A model generated the notes under the pieces. It made no database searches and was not told the origin of the DNA. It saw nothing but the letters and a program-made list of their open reading frames with translations. Made by a program: the position numbers and the translations under genes. Positions 1 to 11,662 of a stretch of DNA of 64,000 nucleotides are shown in pieces. The stretch spans positions 23,566-87,565 of the forward strand of contig QANZ01042616.1 in assembly GCA_003254925.1 (NCBI GenBank), given 5' to 3'. How positions within the stretch are numbered: the stretch's first letter is position 1; every line of letters begins with the position of its first letter. This DNA comes from Chamaecrista fasciculata (taxonomy: Eukaryota; Streptophyta; Magnoliopsida; Fabales; Fabaceae).

Positions 1-49
1 TTCTTATTATGTATTTTCAGTATATTTCAGTCAACAAGGATTCAGGTTA

Positions 50-298
50 ATGGGTGGAGTGCCTCTAGAAAATGGTTCCCCTGCCATGGCATTGGCAGGG
101 CCATACAAAAGTCAAGGACCAGCAATTACAAGAAGTGAGTCAGAGACAGAGACAAAGCCAAAGAAGAAGATTTGTTGTGCTTGTCCTGACACAAAAAGAT
201 TGAGAGATGAGTGCATAGTGGAGCATGGTGAAGCAGCTTGTACAAAGTGGATTGAGGCTCATCGTCAATGCCTTAGAGCCGAAGGATTCAATGTTTGA
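50..298 (+). CDS. COX17: Cytochrome c oxidase copper chaperone COX17
   Basis: The 82-residue product is a small soluble protein of the mitochondrial intermembrane space that passes Cu(I) to SCO1 and COX11 for assembly of cytochrome c oxidase. The C-terminal half (residues about 36-82) has the diagnostic lysine-rich stretch and Cys-Cys-x-Cys copper site (C42, C43, C45). It also has the twin CX9C pattern (C45-C55 and C64-C74) oxidised by the Mia40 relay. The N-terminal 35 residues are variable in the family; the start beginning MGGVPLENGSP resembles other plant COX17 starts. No in-frame stop lies between this ATG and the window edge. A pyrimidine-rich stretch ending in AG just upstream (about 20-30) suggests a 5'-UTR intron acceptor, so the first exon probably lies outside the window. 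Length and cysteines are normal, so the gene looks functional. Confidence 0.93.
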   Translation: MGGVPLENGSPAMALAGPYKSQGPAITRSESETETKPKKKICCACPDTKRLRDECIVEHGEAACTKWIEAHRQCLRAEGFNV

Positions 299-1274
299 AT
301 TAGGAAAGACACAATTCTGAATACAGACCATTTTTCGCCTCAATTTAGGGGTTCAAGAATAAGGACCTTACTTGAAAATTCAGAATAAAACCTTGGTTGG
401 GTGCATTCTCATCCTCTGTAGCAACTTGCAATTTATAGTTTTATGACTTGTTTAGAATTAAAGTTCTAACCTCCAATGAGAGAGTGGCTGTATTGATTTC
501 AAGGTACTATCATCTATAAGTTTATCGAATACAATATTTATACTTTGGGAATGAATCAAATTTGATGGGCTTTGTCATGAATCTGTGTGCTCACTCCTCT
601 CAGTGCTAATTTCAGTCGATTTGTTTATTAATCTGAAACATTCATCCTGTTTGAGGAATCATTTTTTCTCGATATGGCACCCAAAACAAGGGTCAATATG
701 CTTGTAGATTCGTCTCTAGTCAAATATCACTTTCATTCGATTCTTTCATACTTGTTTGAAGAGTTATGTATCATATTTTTATATGCTTACAATTCTTAAG
801 AAATAAATACCGTCGGAGGTGTTTAGTTTGATATCACTTTTGTATGACTCTATTGTTACTAGGGAAAGTTTTAAGTAAAATTCATTATATTTTTGTTATA
901 AGATTCTTCCAATCACAAGTTTAATTTACATTCTCTCTTCTTTCTCTCTATCATAATTGGTTATGCATAAAAATTTTATCATACATCAAATGTTTATTAG
1001 AAATCTTATCACAAAGATACCTTAAGTCTTGCCCTTTATGATAATGTGTCATTGTCCCAAATTCAGACAATCAAGTGGAATATTAAGATGATAGTGTCAA
1101 ATAAAAATATAAAACAACTACTAGTCATTATATTGTGGTTTAATTTAAGGCGTTTATAATTGTTTAAATAAATTTAACATCAAAATCAGCGTACATACAC
1201 CTAAAAATACAACCTGAAAGGACACCAAAGATGATCCAGTCGGCTAGCAACCATTTTCAGGAGGGAAAATCTGG
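299..1274. other. COX17 3' region and intergenic DNA
   Basis: AT-rich sequence after the COX17 stop. I see no open reading frame with family resemblance, no RNA gene and no clear transposon ends. The first part is presumably the COX17 3' UTR. The tandem duplication described below begins at the poly(A) run near 1275. Confidence 0.5.
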
Positions 1275-1669
1275 AAAAAAAAAAAAAAAATTCTACCAAA
1301 CAATTCATTCCAATGGACACTTGTACAGACGCCTTGATGAAGAAGTATACTGAAAACTTTGATCGTCATCATCGGCACTGATTTGTTTACCGGGATTAAG
1401 ATTACAGCTACATATCTGTCCACTGAAAACAGACTATGTGTTGGATTCTTTTTCCCTCTTGAAAAGTTCCTGTAAACCATAGATACCCAGTAAATTTTGT
1501 ATGTTCTGAAATATTCTGTGAAAACCACCCAAAAAAAAAAAGCTAGTATAAGGCACAGCAAACTATACAATGTTCTGCCATGTTGCCAGTCGATACTTGA
1601 ACACAATGAATATTTCTCCCTATTATAATGAAAATTTACAAATTCAGATTTATTCTACTAAAAAAAAAC

Positions 1670-4600
1670 TCAACCTCGGCATCCATGTGATGCCATCATA
1701 GGGATACTTATTTCTGTTCGCTAGTAGAGGGTATATCTTAGAATATCTTGAAGATGAAAAACAATGCTTACTATAAGGGCACATCCCTTTTTTTTGCAGG
1801 TATAGACTATTATTTTAGTATATCTGGTATTTTACAGCACAAATTCAACATTTCAAAAAAAAAAAGTCAACATTTCCTATCCTTCAAATGCATAAAGCAA
1901 TGTCCTTTAAAGCAGCAGTTGACGAACACTAACAGTGTAACTTTGGGGATTACTGATTACAAAGTAGAGACCTAGTGGCAAATATATGCACGTGTTATAT
2001 ATACCAACTTATAACTCAGTCAAACCATCATACTCAGTGCATGTGTTTGAAGAATGCAAATTAGATAGTGGTTTACCAATTTAGTAGCAGCAATTGATGA
2101 ACGCTGCCTTTCTTTCTTCTCACGATTGCATTCACCACACCAGCTGGAGAAATCTTTTTGATACCTTTTCATCTCTCTAAAGACAGAACTGCAAAGAAAC
2201 CATGCAATTTTACTTCTTTAAAATTAATTTTTTCTAATAAGAAACAAAGAAAGATACAGCTTTGAAGTAATTTATCCATTTAAAAACAAAAATTAGGCTA
2301 ATACAAAGGAAAAATAGCATTAGAGCTGGATGCCGCAAATACTAATCAGAAATGAGAGAGACTGAGACTTCTGCCCCTTTTGCCAACAAAAACTACAGTT
2401 AGGGGCTTTCTTGAATGAAGGAGGCTACAGCTGGGAGAAAAGGTGATTGGAACATAAATCAGACCATTCCAATTAGATTTTGAAAAATGAGAGACTTAAA
2501 TTTCACTAGCAATAGAAGGAAGCCAAAACCAAGCACACCTTCTGCACCACAGTAGTAGGTTTATCCGGTGACCAGATGTTGTAGCTCTAGCACCATGACG
2601 ATGTCGCCCACGGTGAAGCACAGCTCGTCCAGGGATGTGGGAATAATCAAAAATCTCCTGCTTTTAATTCAAGGACTACATCAAAAAAGTGTACAAGTAA
2701 CCATCAACGAGAAATAGCAAGCAATTGTCCAAAATCCCCTTAACACTTAATATGATTACCCTTAATAACTTCACAGAATCAGAATATAAACCAAAGACAA
2801 ATGATTTCACAATTTATATTCACTATCAAAGCAAGGACATGCCACTAGGTAGAAGACAGTTAAACAGGCAGACATCAGATTTAAGTCCTCATAGCACATT
2901 ACACTCATTTGAACAACAAAAACAATCAAAGTTTTTTCCCACTAGGTAGGGTCAGCTATATAGATCAACTGACAATAACATTACACTCATTTAAAAGTAC
3001 AACAGAAAAAGAAGTAAATCAGTTATGAACACTTCATGCTGCAGTATATCATATATATCATATATAACTCAGATTGTTATCCAGATCAATACTCAGAGAT
3101 CATGTGGTCTAGCAGTTCAAGTAGAACAACGTTTATCTCAGAAAAGTGACAAATAAATATTGAGAATCATATCTTCCCAAAACCAATCTTTGCTTATGTT
3201 ACTGCATCCTCAAGAACTAACATACCTCCGACTGACTCCCTGTATTTACATGTTTATCACATCGTGTGCCCCGAAAAAACAATTCCCCTCCAGAAAATTC
3301 CTTACCCAAGCAAACATTCAAGGTTACTTCTGAATCATCCACATGGAAACCTACACATGTAAGATTGTAACTATTATGCCTTTATGCTTCAGACAGAAAA
3401 ATGAACGAACAATTCCTATGACTGGAGAACAAGGGTATTCAAATCCTACACCATCGAAAGATCTGTTTGCCAAGAATAACTAATGTATGGACCATACAAG
3501 AATATATTATAATTCCAACACAAACAAAACAAGATTGTAGGAATTGTTTTCACCAATAAGCTCCGTAGCAGTAATAAAATGATGTTATTGGAGGGCTCAC
3601 ATATCAAGATTCAAGCCTTCATATAACGTATTTGGCCATGCAATGATAAAATCGACTTTCGTTTTTTCTTAAGGTAATAGCCTTATTAAGTTAGTAGATA
3701 TAAGGAACATAGATAACATAATCAAGATAAATTATGACATACTGGAATAAGTTTGCAACAAAAATGTGTCCATTATAGCTTATGTTACTAATACAGCCCA
3801 TAAACTGCCCATCACTTCCCTCAAAAAACTGCCAGCTATTAACCAAAATGAAAAGCAACACTGGTTTCCTACTTAAGTATTAATGTAAAAGGAAATGCTT
3901 CTAGAAGAAAACAAACCTGAGTCAACATCTCTATCTTTACCATATTGAACTATAAATCCATGATGAGAATCTAGGGTTGATCCACCAACTTCTGCAAAGA
4001 AGACTGCATAATATAGAATTAATTAATTACAACTGCCTTAAGGGAAAGAAAATTTTAAGAGGAAGGAAAGCTTCTAATGAATAAATATATAATTTATAAA
4101 ATCACCAAGAATTAACGTAAGTCACACAGACATCTTTCACCTTTGGTTATAGGACGAATAAAACCTTCCATAAACTTGTCAAGCATTGTTTCAAGCCCAA
4201 AGTCATCAAGTACGGCGCCATATTTATTCATTGTATTGGGACGCATGATCCGGAACTTTGTTTCATTTACCCATTTCTCAAAATTTTCAATCTAGGAAGA
4301 CAAAAAAGAATTAAGCATATCCATGCAGTATACGTATGAAATGCATGTGCAAATTTAAAATTAAAATGAAGAATGAGACTATTTAATCTTATACCACCAC
4401 CAAATGATAGTCAAAATGATAGAATACCTCGGATAACAATAACTCACAGAAGTGAGGCTGGAGCATGTCAAATGTAAAAATGCTAGGAGAGGGCTCAGAT
4501 ATTATACTTCTAAAGCCTTGCTCTGTGTTGTCACCTATTGCTTTCAGAAATGTTGGGACAAAGAACATTGTAGAATTCATAGTGTACAGCTCCTTATGCA

Positions 4601-7600
4601 AAGGCTGCACAAATGAGATAGAAAATCTGTAACTTATGCTTAGAAAGAACAGAAAAGGTGGACATGCGGAAAATAGTCCGTATACATCAGCATATCTGAA
4701 CTCTAACCATAAATAATTTGTTTGAAATATATTCTTTTTTTAAATATAATTATAGTTTTGTAAGTTGTAACCACAACACTGTAAATGTTTAGACATAAAT
4801 TCACCAACCAACAGTCGCCAAGTTCTACCAAGAAAAGTAATTTAATTTCTATATTATTTTCAGTGGAAACTGTGAGAAAAGTAATTCATGAGAATTTCAA
4901 TGAGTAACAAATTGTTAAAATTCCTGTGGCAAAATCAAAGCATTAATCTTAAATTTGAGGAAACAAATTTCATACACTTTGAATTAATAAGAGAAATACA
5001 TACTTTTTATCTCATTTTCTGATTCAATCATGAATCAACTGGATGCATCATATCAAATAAATTTGGTAAAATTAATATTTTGGTCCCTGCAGTTTTGCTC
5101 AAAATGTAATTTTAAGATTTAAAATTATATTCTTGCAGTTCTAACCTTTTTAATCTAGTCCCTAATGCTAAATATCCATCAGTATTTCATTAAATTTTGA
5201 ATATACATGATTTAGATCAAAATAACAAAGTAGATAGATCAAACTTTGTTATAAATAAAAAAGTGAAAGTAACTCACATATGCGGATTTGACGCAACTTA
5301 TGTTAAGCAATTTGGGTGAATTGGCTTAAATTATGTATAATCAATTGCCAAGATGGTACATACTTGTCAACGTCAATAAAATTTAGGGTAAATTACACTT
5401 TGGAACCCTGTGGTTTGACCCCATTCCACTTGGTACCCTGTGGTTTAAAACGTGACACTTTAGCACCCAGATCAATTTTGCCCAATATTTTGCCGTGATC
5501 ACTAAAACTCAATTTTGCCCAATATTTTGCCCAATAAGCATGTGTTTCACCAACCCCATTCGACGGAATTTGGCACGTGATCACTAAAACTCAATTTTGC
5601 CCAATATTTTGCCGCAACAAAGATCAAACACATGCTTTTTGAAAGTTTTGAATAATTTCAATGTTGGATGCTAAGAAAGTTATGAGAGAATTCAGAACGA
5701 GGTTTCGAAGAGCATGCGTTTGATCTTTATTGTTGTGGCAAAATGTTGGATAAAATTGAGTTTTAGTGAGCCCACGTACAAGTCATGAGCTAAATCTCGT
5801 CCAAAACTAACGAAAAAATTGTTCACGGTACCAAAAGGGTAATGGTAGAGACCTCAGGGGTACCAAAGTGTCACGTTTTAAACCACAGGGTACCAAAGTG
5901 GAATGGGGTCAAACCACAGGGTAACAAAATGTAATTTACCCTAAAATTTATCAAAACACTTTACTAAGATTTAATAGCAGAATCTAAATAATTTTTTTTT
6001 AAAACTACATAGGCTCAATGAAACTATAAGGACTAAAACAACAAGTTAACCACTAATTTTTTATTAAATTATTTAATTATTTAATATTTAATTGTAAAAG
6101 TATAGTTACGAATATCAAACTTTACAAAGCGATAGAAATTGCAAGTTTATATAAAAATTTTAACTGTTAAAAAAGAAGTAAATAAACATATGTATCAGCA
6201 AATTTCAGATTTTAAAAAATAAAATGGCATGTACATCTTCAGCATGTATTTTGATGATCTAGCCAGTGATAATCTATCTATTGGAAGATAGTCTCATTCC
6301 CAACCATGAATGGAAAATACATTTGCAGCCTTCCTGCATATCTCACTTAAAATGACAAATTCCATACAATAGTGCAGTTTCAGAGTCTAAGGAGGCTCCT
6401 CTATGCTCTTATTTATTGTACTTTCTTCTCATTGGAAAATAGTTAGGCCAGAAAGTGGAGGTTAAGAAAGAAATTAATGAGAAAACAAAGGCTCTAATCC
6501 ATAGAATTGTAACTAGCGTTTATCAGTTTGACCACCATCATACAATTTCAGAGAAGGTAAGAGAGACATTAGCCTCATATTAACCCTAGGACACATAACA
6601 AGTTATGGTTCTACACCAATTAATTAAACAGTAATTGCATGATGTTCTTAATCTAGTCCCCAAGCTGTCCCATAGAAATTCTTCTTTTAGTTTCTACACC
6701 AATTTAGGGCGAACAAACACGGCCAACATAGTAAGGAAACAATTTAACCTTATGTTAATAGTGCAATCAAACTACATACCTGATAATTTGATATTATCTT
6801 CTGTCTGTAATCTCTATGCGTTTGAGCCTGCATTTACATTGGAACTATCATAGAAGTTTGTGATACGTGACATAGATCAATACAGTTTTTCTTATAACAA
6901 CTTATTAACATAAATGGAAAATTTCTAAGCGGCATTCTTGCCCTCTAGTCTAAAAGCATTAAGAAATTTGCTACAGTAAATACAGGAATAAGATAATTTT
7001 GAAATTTCATGCTCAGTGTGATCTGCTTGCTCTTTCAACCCCATCACCCCAACCTATGACTTATAAAACTTTTCTTTTCTTTTCTTCACAACTAGACATG
7101 GATTCCCTTAAACACCTCTACTTTTCCACATATGCCTCTACAATTCAAAAACATATGTCATCCATGAATTCCCTAAACAAAGAAGCACTCAGACCAGCAA
7201 ACACAAAATTATCGCAACAATTAGCAACGCCTTTCCAATTAAGGAATGTGGCTACCCTGAGTCCAGATGCAACATATGAATATCATGCCCGCAGAAAGAA
7301 AAAATATACTCCTGACACCTTCTTTTTAGTTTTATATGTTGTTTCCAGCAAACAAATACAGTGTGAACGAGAATTGGTCCATAGAAATCAAAATATACCC
7401 AGAGAAGTTTTGCCGAAGGAAGAAAAAAAAAACATACTCTGTTCTGCTCTCCGGGGGGCAGATACTTGAGCAAAATATCCCGCATAAAGTTAACTTTATC
7501 GTCACGAGGCACACTGAGCATATTAGGAGGCATGTACCTCTCTAGCGAGCTAAAAATCGAAGGACTGAATTCCAACGGCAAGCCCTCGTAATTATCTGGC

Positions 7601-7764
7601 TTGTGGTCCTTGTTCGGATTCAACCGCAGCCTCTGGCTTGAAACTATCAACCCCGTCCTGGCAGAGTCTGCCGCTATGACCCCGTTTCCGCCACCAGAAA
7701 CGGCATTTCCGGCTGCCGGCGATGCCGCTTCCCGGCGGTCGGTGGGCCCGCCGTGGAGCGACAT
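1670..7764 (-). CDS. CP2: PKHD-type 2-oxoglutarate/Fe(II) hydroxylase (INCURVATA11/CUPULIFORMIS2-like), copy 1
   Basis: Exons read on the minus strand: 7438-7764, 6780-6827, 4428-4604, 4141-4291, 3917-4003, 3226-3350, 2539-2657, 2077-2188, and a tentative last exon 1670-1720. All introns are GT-AG and phases agree through exon 8 (382 codons); with the last exon the product is about 398 residues. The catalytic core is intact. HVDDSEV in exon 6 gives the iron ligands H266 and D268. Exon 7 (HRGRHRHGARATTSGHR) gives the distal histidine, probably H326, and a 2-oxoglutarate-binding arginine, probably R336. Exon 8 holds a WCGEC cysteine motif. Relatives (At1g22950 ICU11, At3g18210 CP2) act in the nucleus with Polycomb repression; that role here is by homology. 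The first ATG gives a Gly/Ala-rich N terminus before the conserved LRLNPNKDHKPDNY block. The terminal exon is the weakest call because copies 1 and 2 differ there by a frame-changing indel. Confidence 0.86.
5386..5941. mobile_element. MULE-like foldback MITE in hydroxylase copy 1, intron 2
   Basis: The ends are inverted copies of GGGTAAATTACACTTTGG and the two halves are largely reverse complements. The element is flanked by an identical 9-bp duplication TAAAATTTA (5377-5385 and 5942-5950). No coding capacity is seen. The 9-bp target duplication and long inverted arms point to a non-autonomous Mutator-like (MULE) family. The same insertion is in copy 2 at 15654-16146, so it predates the gene duplication. 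Confidence 0.85.
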
Positions 7765-8173
7765 TTTCGAACCTTGAATTTGGAAAATTAAGCAATTTTC
7801 ATATCATCGATGAAGGCGAGTACTGATAGTGAAATTCTGAGAGTAAAATTAGGGCTTTTTTCTATGTTGCGCGGGCCATTTTGCCTTCGTTTATATTTGC
7901 AGTTTAGGGTTTTGGCGAAGCTGTCAGTTCTTTTCAGTTTTGGCTTTGGGGGACCAGGCTGAGGAAGTAGTGTAGACTGTAGAGTGTGGTCATACGATTT
8001 GTTTTTTATTTTACTTTAAATATTTATATTTATTTATTATTTATATTTATTATATTTATTACATCTTCTGTAGAATTGGATAATTGACATAGTTTTAATG
8101 TTTTATTGAGCGTGAAATTAACGCGCCCCAAAGGCTAATCAACATTGGTTTTTCATAAAACCATAAAAATTAA
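7765..8173 (-). promoter_or_regulatory. Upstream region of hydroxylase copy 1
   Basis: This stretch contains the presumed 5' UTR and promoter of copy 1, and is matched almost base for base up to about 7955 by 18123-18313 in front of copy 2. No specific regulatory element can be named. It is cut at 8174 by the Harbinger-like insertion, so copy 1 and copy 2 share only about 400 bp of upstream sequence. Confidence 0.45.
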
Positions 8174-8226
8174 GGGCATGTTTGGGAGACAACAGCATTA
8201 TTATCTCATCTCATTCAAACATCATC

Positions 8227-9991
8227 GGGAAATGGATCATCTCGATTAAAATTTCTTCCTATTCTCTCCATTAAAGTATATCTGGACCATCCATAAAAGT
8301 ATATCTGGATCATCCATTAAATCCAATGGAATTTCCTTGTGCCACATCATCAATTAATGCAACAAGGCACGGTTTTAACTTTGGTGAAACAGTAATAATG
8401 TCTTTTGCTTGTAATTTATTGGAGAATATTAATAATTTGGTTCTCATATTTTATTTAAAATTTTAAATTTAGTCCTCATGCTTTTGATTTTTAAAAATCA
8501 ATCTTTATATTTTAAAAGTCCTTAATATGTGATAACATTTTTTTCAACTTTTATTAAAAAATAAATACAAAATTAATTGATTATATACTAATTAGAATAT
8601 AAATAGAACAAATATCAAAGTTTTAAAAAATTAATATTAGATTTTTTATTGGTCAAAGGGTCATTTTGGTCCTAAATGTATGCTTTTATGTTCATTTTGG
8701 TCCTTTCAGAATGTTCAAATTGGTCCTCAATATTGGCACAATGTTTCATTTTGGTCCCAAACTATTAAATTTGATTATATTTATCTCGTCTTTCATTTCA
8801 AATTCAAAGGAATTTAAGAGTAATATGTAGCTCTAAATTCGTCACATTCGAACTTGAAACGAGAAAGATATGACCAATTTTATTTGTTTGATTGTGAAAC
8901 GAGCAGTATACTTTCAGGACCAATTTGACCTCATTTGCTGACGACCTCAATTAGATAGAGAAAGTACTATTTGAGAACAATGTGTAGCTCTGAAATTATC
9001 AAATTTGAACTTAAAACGAGAGAAATATAACTATATTCAATAGTTCGAGACCAAAATAAAACATTTTTGACAACATTATAGAGATCAATGATTTTTCTCT
9101 AATTTTTTGTTTTCTACTTTTTTCTTAACACTTAATGGAAATTCATGTATATAATTTATCTAAAATTTTAATTTAGTATCTATAACTATTTTTTAAGAAA
9201 AAAATAGTCCTTGTGAGATAATAATAATGACATAAAACTAAAAAGTCTAATATTAAATTTTTAAAACTTTGATATTTGATTTGTTCTATCTATATTCTAA
9301 TTAGTATAAAATCAATTAATTTTGTATTGATTTTTTAATAAAAGTTGAAAAAAAATATTATCACATATTAAGGACTTATAGAATAGGATAAATTACACTT
9401 TGGTACCATGTGGTTTGGTCATATTTCACTTTGGTACCCTGTGGTATTCTCCATTAACACTTTGATACCTTTTGGAGCTATTTTGTAATTTTAACCATAA
9501 CAAATTTTGCAAAAATTACATAGTGACCCCAATTTTTTTTAAAATTTTTCATTTTAGTCCCTAGATAATATGTATCCAAGGACTTATTTGTAATTTTTTT
9601 TGAAAATATTGGGGTCAATATGTAGTTTTTGCAAAATTTATTATAGTTAAAATTACAAAATAGCTCCAAAGGGTATCAAGGTGTTAATGAAAAATACCAC
9701 AGGGTACCAAAAAGTAATTTAGCCTATAAAATATAAAGATTGATTTTTAAAAATCAAAAGCATAAGGACTAAATTAAAATTTTAAATACAATATGAGAAC
9801 CAAATAATTAATATTCTTCAATAAATTATAAGCAAAAGGCATTGTTTTCCTGTTTCACCGAAGTTAAAACCATGCCTTGTTGCATAAATTGGTGATGTGG
9901 CGTAAGGAAATTCCATTGGATTTAATTGATGGTCCAGATATATTCTAATGGAGAGAATGGAGAGAAATTTTAATGGAGATGATCCATTCCC
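8227..9991. mobile_element. Long foldback element nested in the Harbinger-like element
   Basis: The ends GGGAAATGGATCATC and GATGATCCATTCCC are inverted. The outer arms of roughly 400 bp (about 8227-8640 and 9250-9991) are near-perfect reverse complements apart from an insertion in the right arm. The 9-bp flanks are AACATCATC and AACATCATT, a target duplication with one difference, fitting a MULE-type element. The central loop (about 8641-9249) has repeated TTTTGGTCC motifs but no recognisable gene. Such a long near-perfect inverted repeat could be transcribed into a hairpin RNA. Confidence 0.8.
9386..9724. mobile_element. MULE-like foldback MITE (same family as 5386-5941)
   Basis: The ends are GGATAAATTACACTTTGG and an inverted partner. 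The 9-bp flanks are TATAGAATA and TATAAAATA. It interrupts the right arm of the larger foldback; the uninterrupted left arm shows what the arm looked like before. It is therefore younger than the foldback, which is younger than the Harbinger-like host element. Confidence 0.82.
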
Positions 9992-10387
9992 AACATCATT
10001 TCAACTCAAAATTAGATGAATAGTGTAGGTTGGGTGTTTGGTGGGCATCTAATCTCATCTCATCTCATTCACATCATCATCTCATCCACAACATCATCTT
10101 ATTTTCTTAAAATTTACTAAACTATCCCTACTCATATACCTATATTTACCTACACTCTAATACAAATATAAAAAAACAATTAGGCAAAATAGTAATTTTA
10201 CATACCCTCATTTATTACATTTATAATTATAATTTTCTCTCTCTATCTATCATTTTTTATTATTTTTTTNTAGAACTATTGCTGATTTTTTTTATATAGA
10301 AACCCGAGTTATAATTTACACATTTTAAGAACTCGAGTTATAATTTACACATGTTAAGGAGCGATTTATAGGATCTATATAAAGTTA

Positions 10388-11220
10388 ATGACCAAATTGT
10401 ACATTTCCATTAATCTCCCTTTTATGGTCATTCTAGTCCTCAAGCTATTGTTTGTTATTTTTTGGTTAATAAATTACAGAAATATAGTTCATTCTCGATT
10501 TTCTACGGACACTGCATCATCATATACACATACTAGGGGCTTTGCGTGCCCTGACAGGCACGCAAATATGTATGTAGAATAAACAAGGGACTAAATTGTT
10601 AACTTAGTAAAAAAGAGAGACTAAATAGTAAATTTTCTCTTATTTTTAATTTCATGGACTATAGTTTTAAACATGGACGACCAGAAAGGGGTGGAGCCAT
10701 ATAATATAAGATTAGGGACCAAATTGGACGTTTCCATTAATTTCCCTTTTTATGGGCATTTTAGTCCCCAAGTTATTGTTTGTTATTTTTTCGTAAATGA
10801 ATTACAGAAATATAGTTGATTATCGATTTTCTACGGACACCGCGTCATCATATACACGTATTTGGGACCAAATTGGACATCTCCATTAATTTCCCTTTTA
10901 TGGGCATTCTAGTCCCCAAGCTATTGTTTGCTATTTTTTGGTCAATGAATTATAGAGATATAGCTGATTCTCGATTTTATACAGACACCATGTGATCATA
11001 TACACGTATTAGGGACCAAATTGTACTTTCCATTACTTTCTATTTTATGGGCATTCTAATCCCCAAGTTAGTGTTTGTTATTTTTTGGTCAATGAATTAC
11101 AGAAATATAGTTGATTCTCAATTTTATACATATATCGTGTGATCATATACACATATTAAGGACTAAACTGTACGTTTCCATTACTTTCCCTTTTATGGGC
11201 ATTCTAGTCCCCAATTCAAA
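10388..11220. repeat. Minisatellite with a unit of about 148 bp
   Basis: Four to five direct repeats begin near 10391, 10717, 10866, 11011 and 11159. Each reads roughly ACCAAATTGTACRTTTCCA, then a CCTTTTATGGGCATTCTAG-type core, then a sequence ending in CATATACAC. A mini-Helitron sits in the first unit, which accounts for its longer spacing. A related single copy occurs near 22950-23270. Confidence 0.7.
10533..10711 (-). mobile_element. Mini-Helitron, copy A (179 bp)
   Basis: Read on the minus strand it starts TCTTATATTATATGG and ends with a GC-rich hairpin (GCGTGCC, short loop, GGCACGC) about 10 bases before the terminal CTAG. It sits between host A and T. These are the structural marks of Helitrons: 5' TC, 3' hairpin, CTRR end, A/T target, no target duplication. 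It carries no gene. A close second copy is at 54462-54641. Confidence 0.83.
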
Positions 11221-11662
11221 TATATGAACCAAATTGTATTCTTAAAATAGTTTTCATGTTATTTTCACTTTGGCCCATCATCTCATCCAAATGGATTGAC
11301 CCAAAAACCTTTATCCAAAAATATATCATCCTCACGCTTTCCAAGAGTATCTAATCTCAACATCATCTCATCCAACCTACCACCAAACACGTATCATCTC
11401 ATCTCATTTCAATATCTCAATCTCATTTCATTATTTTTTACCATTTATACTCATATACAAAATAAATAAATCTAACAACCTATTTCACCTAACCACAATC
11501 ATTACATACCCTTTTATATAATTTCACACCCTATTTAACATCATTTTCTCTCAAATCATCCAAACACTAATTCAACCTCTCAACTCATCTCATCTCAACA
11601 TCATCTCATCTCAACATCTTGGATGAGTTTAAGATGAGATTGGAGAGCTCCCAAACAGGCCC

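Larger units (their letters stand above)
1275..8173. repeat. Tandem segmental duplication, unit 1
   Basis: This block is collinear with 12240-18496. Shared landmarks include the whole hydroxylase gene, its introns, an intronic foldback element and the upstream region. Similarity starts at a poly(A) run (about 1275 and 12240). It continues past the gene start to the sequence CCATAAAAATTAA before 8174, where unit 1 is interrupted by a transposon. Divergence is uneven by eye: a few percent with indels over much of the unit, but almost none over about 6915-7955. The duplicated segment includes a LINE relic at its distal end (11663-12232 and 18497-19165). Confidence 0.9.
8174..11662. mobile_element. 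Non-autonomous PIF/Harbinger-like element with nested insertions
   Basis: The element starts GGGCATGTTTGGGAG and ends with the reverse complement of GGGCCTGTTTGGGAG (one mismatch). It is flanked by TAA on both sides (8171-8173 and 11663-11665), the 3-bp target duplication typical of PIF/Harbinger transposons. The paralogous locus near 18494 reads AAAATTAAATTACGATG with no insert, which is the empty site and fixes both boundaries. No transposase reading frame is visible. Repeated CATCTCATCTCAT-type sequence lies near both ends. Two further elements, a minisatellite and a mini-Helitron lie inside. Confidence 0.88.

Noticed and set aside
6999-7469. 156-codon plus-strand frame, repeated identically at 17357-17827
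   Set aside because: It lies across exon 1 and intron 1 of the hydroxylase on the opposite strand, has no family resemblance, and its conservation is explained by the near-identical duplicated tract.
10388-11220. CRISPR-like regular repeats
   Set aside because: The direct repeats are about 148 bp with no constant-repeat/unique-spacer pattern and lie inside a plant transposon; they are a minisatellite.
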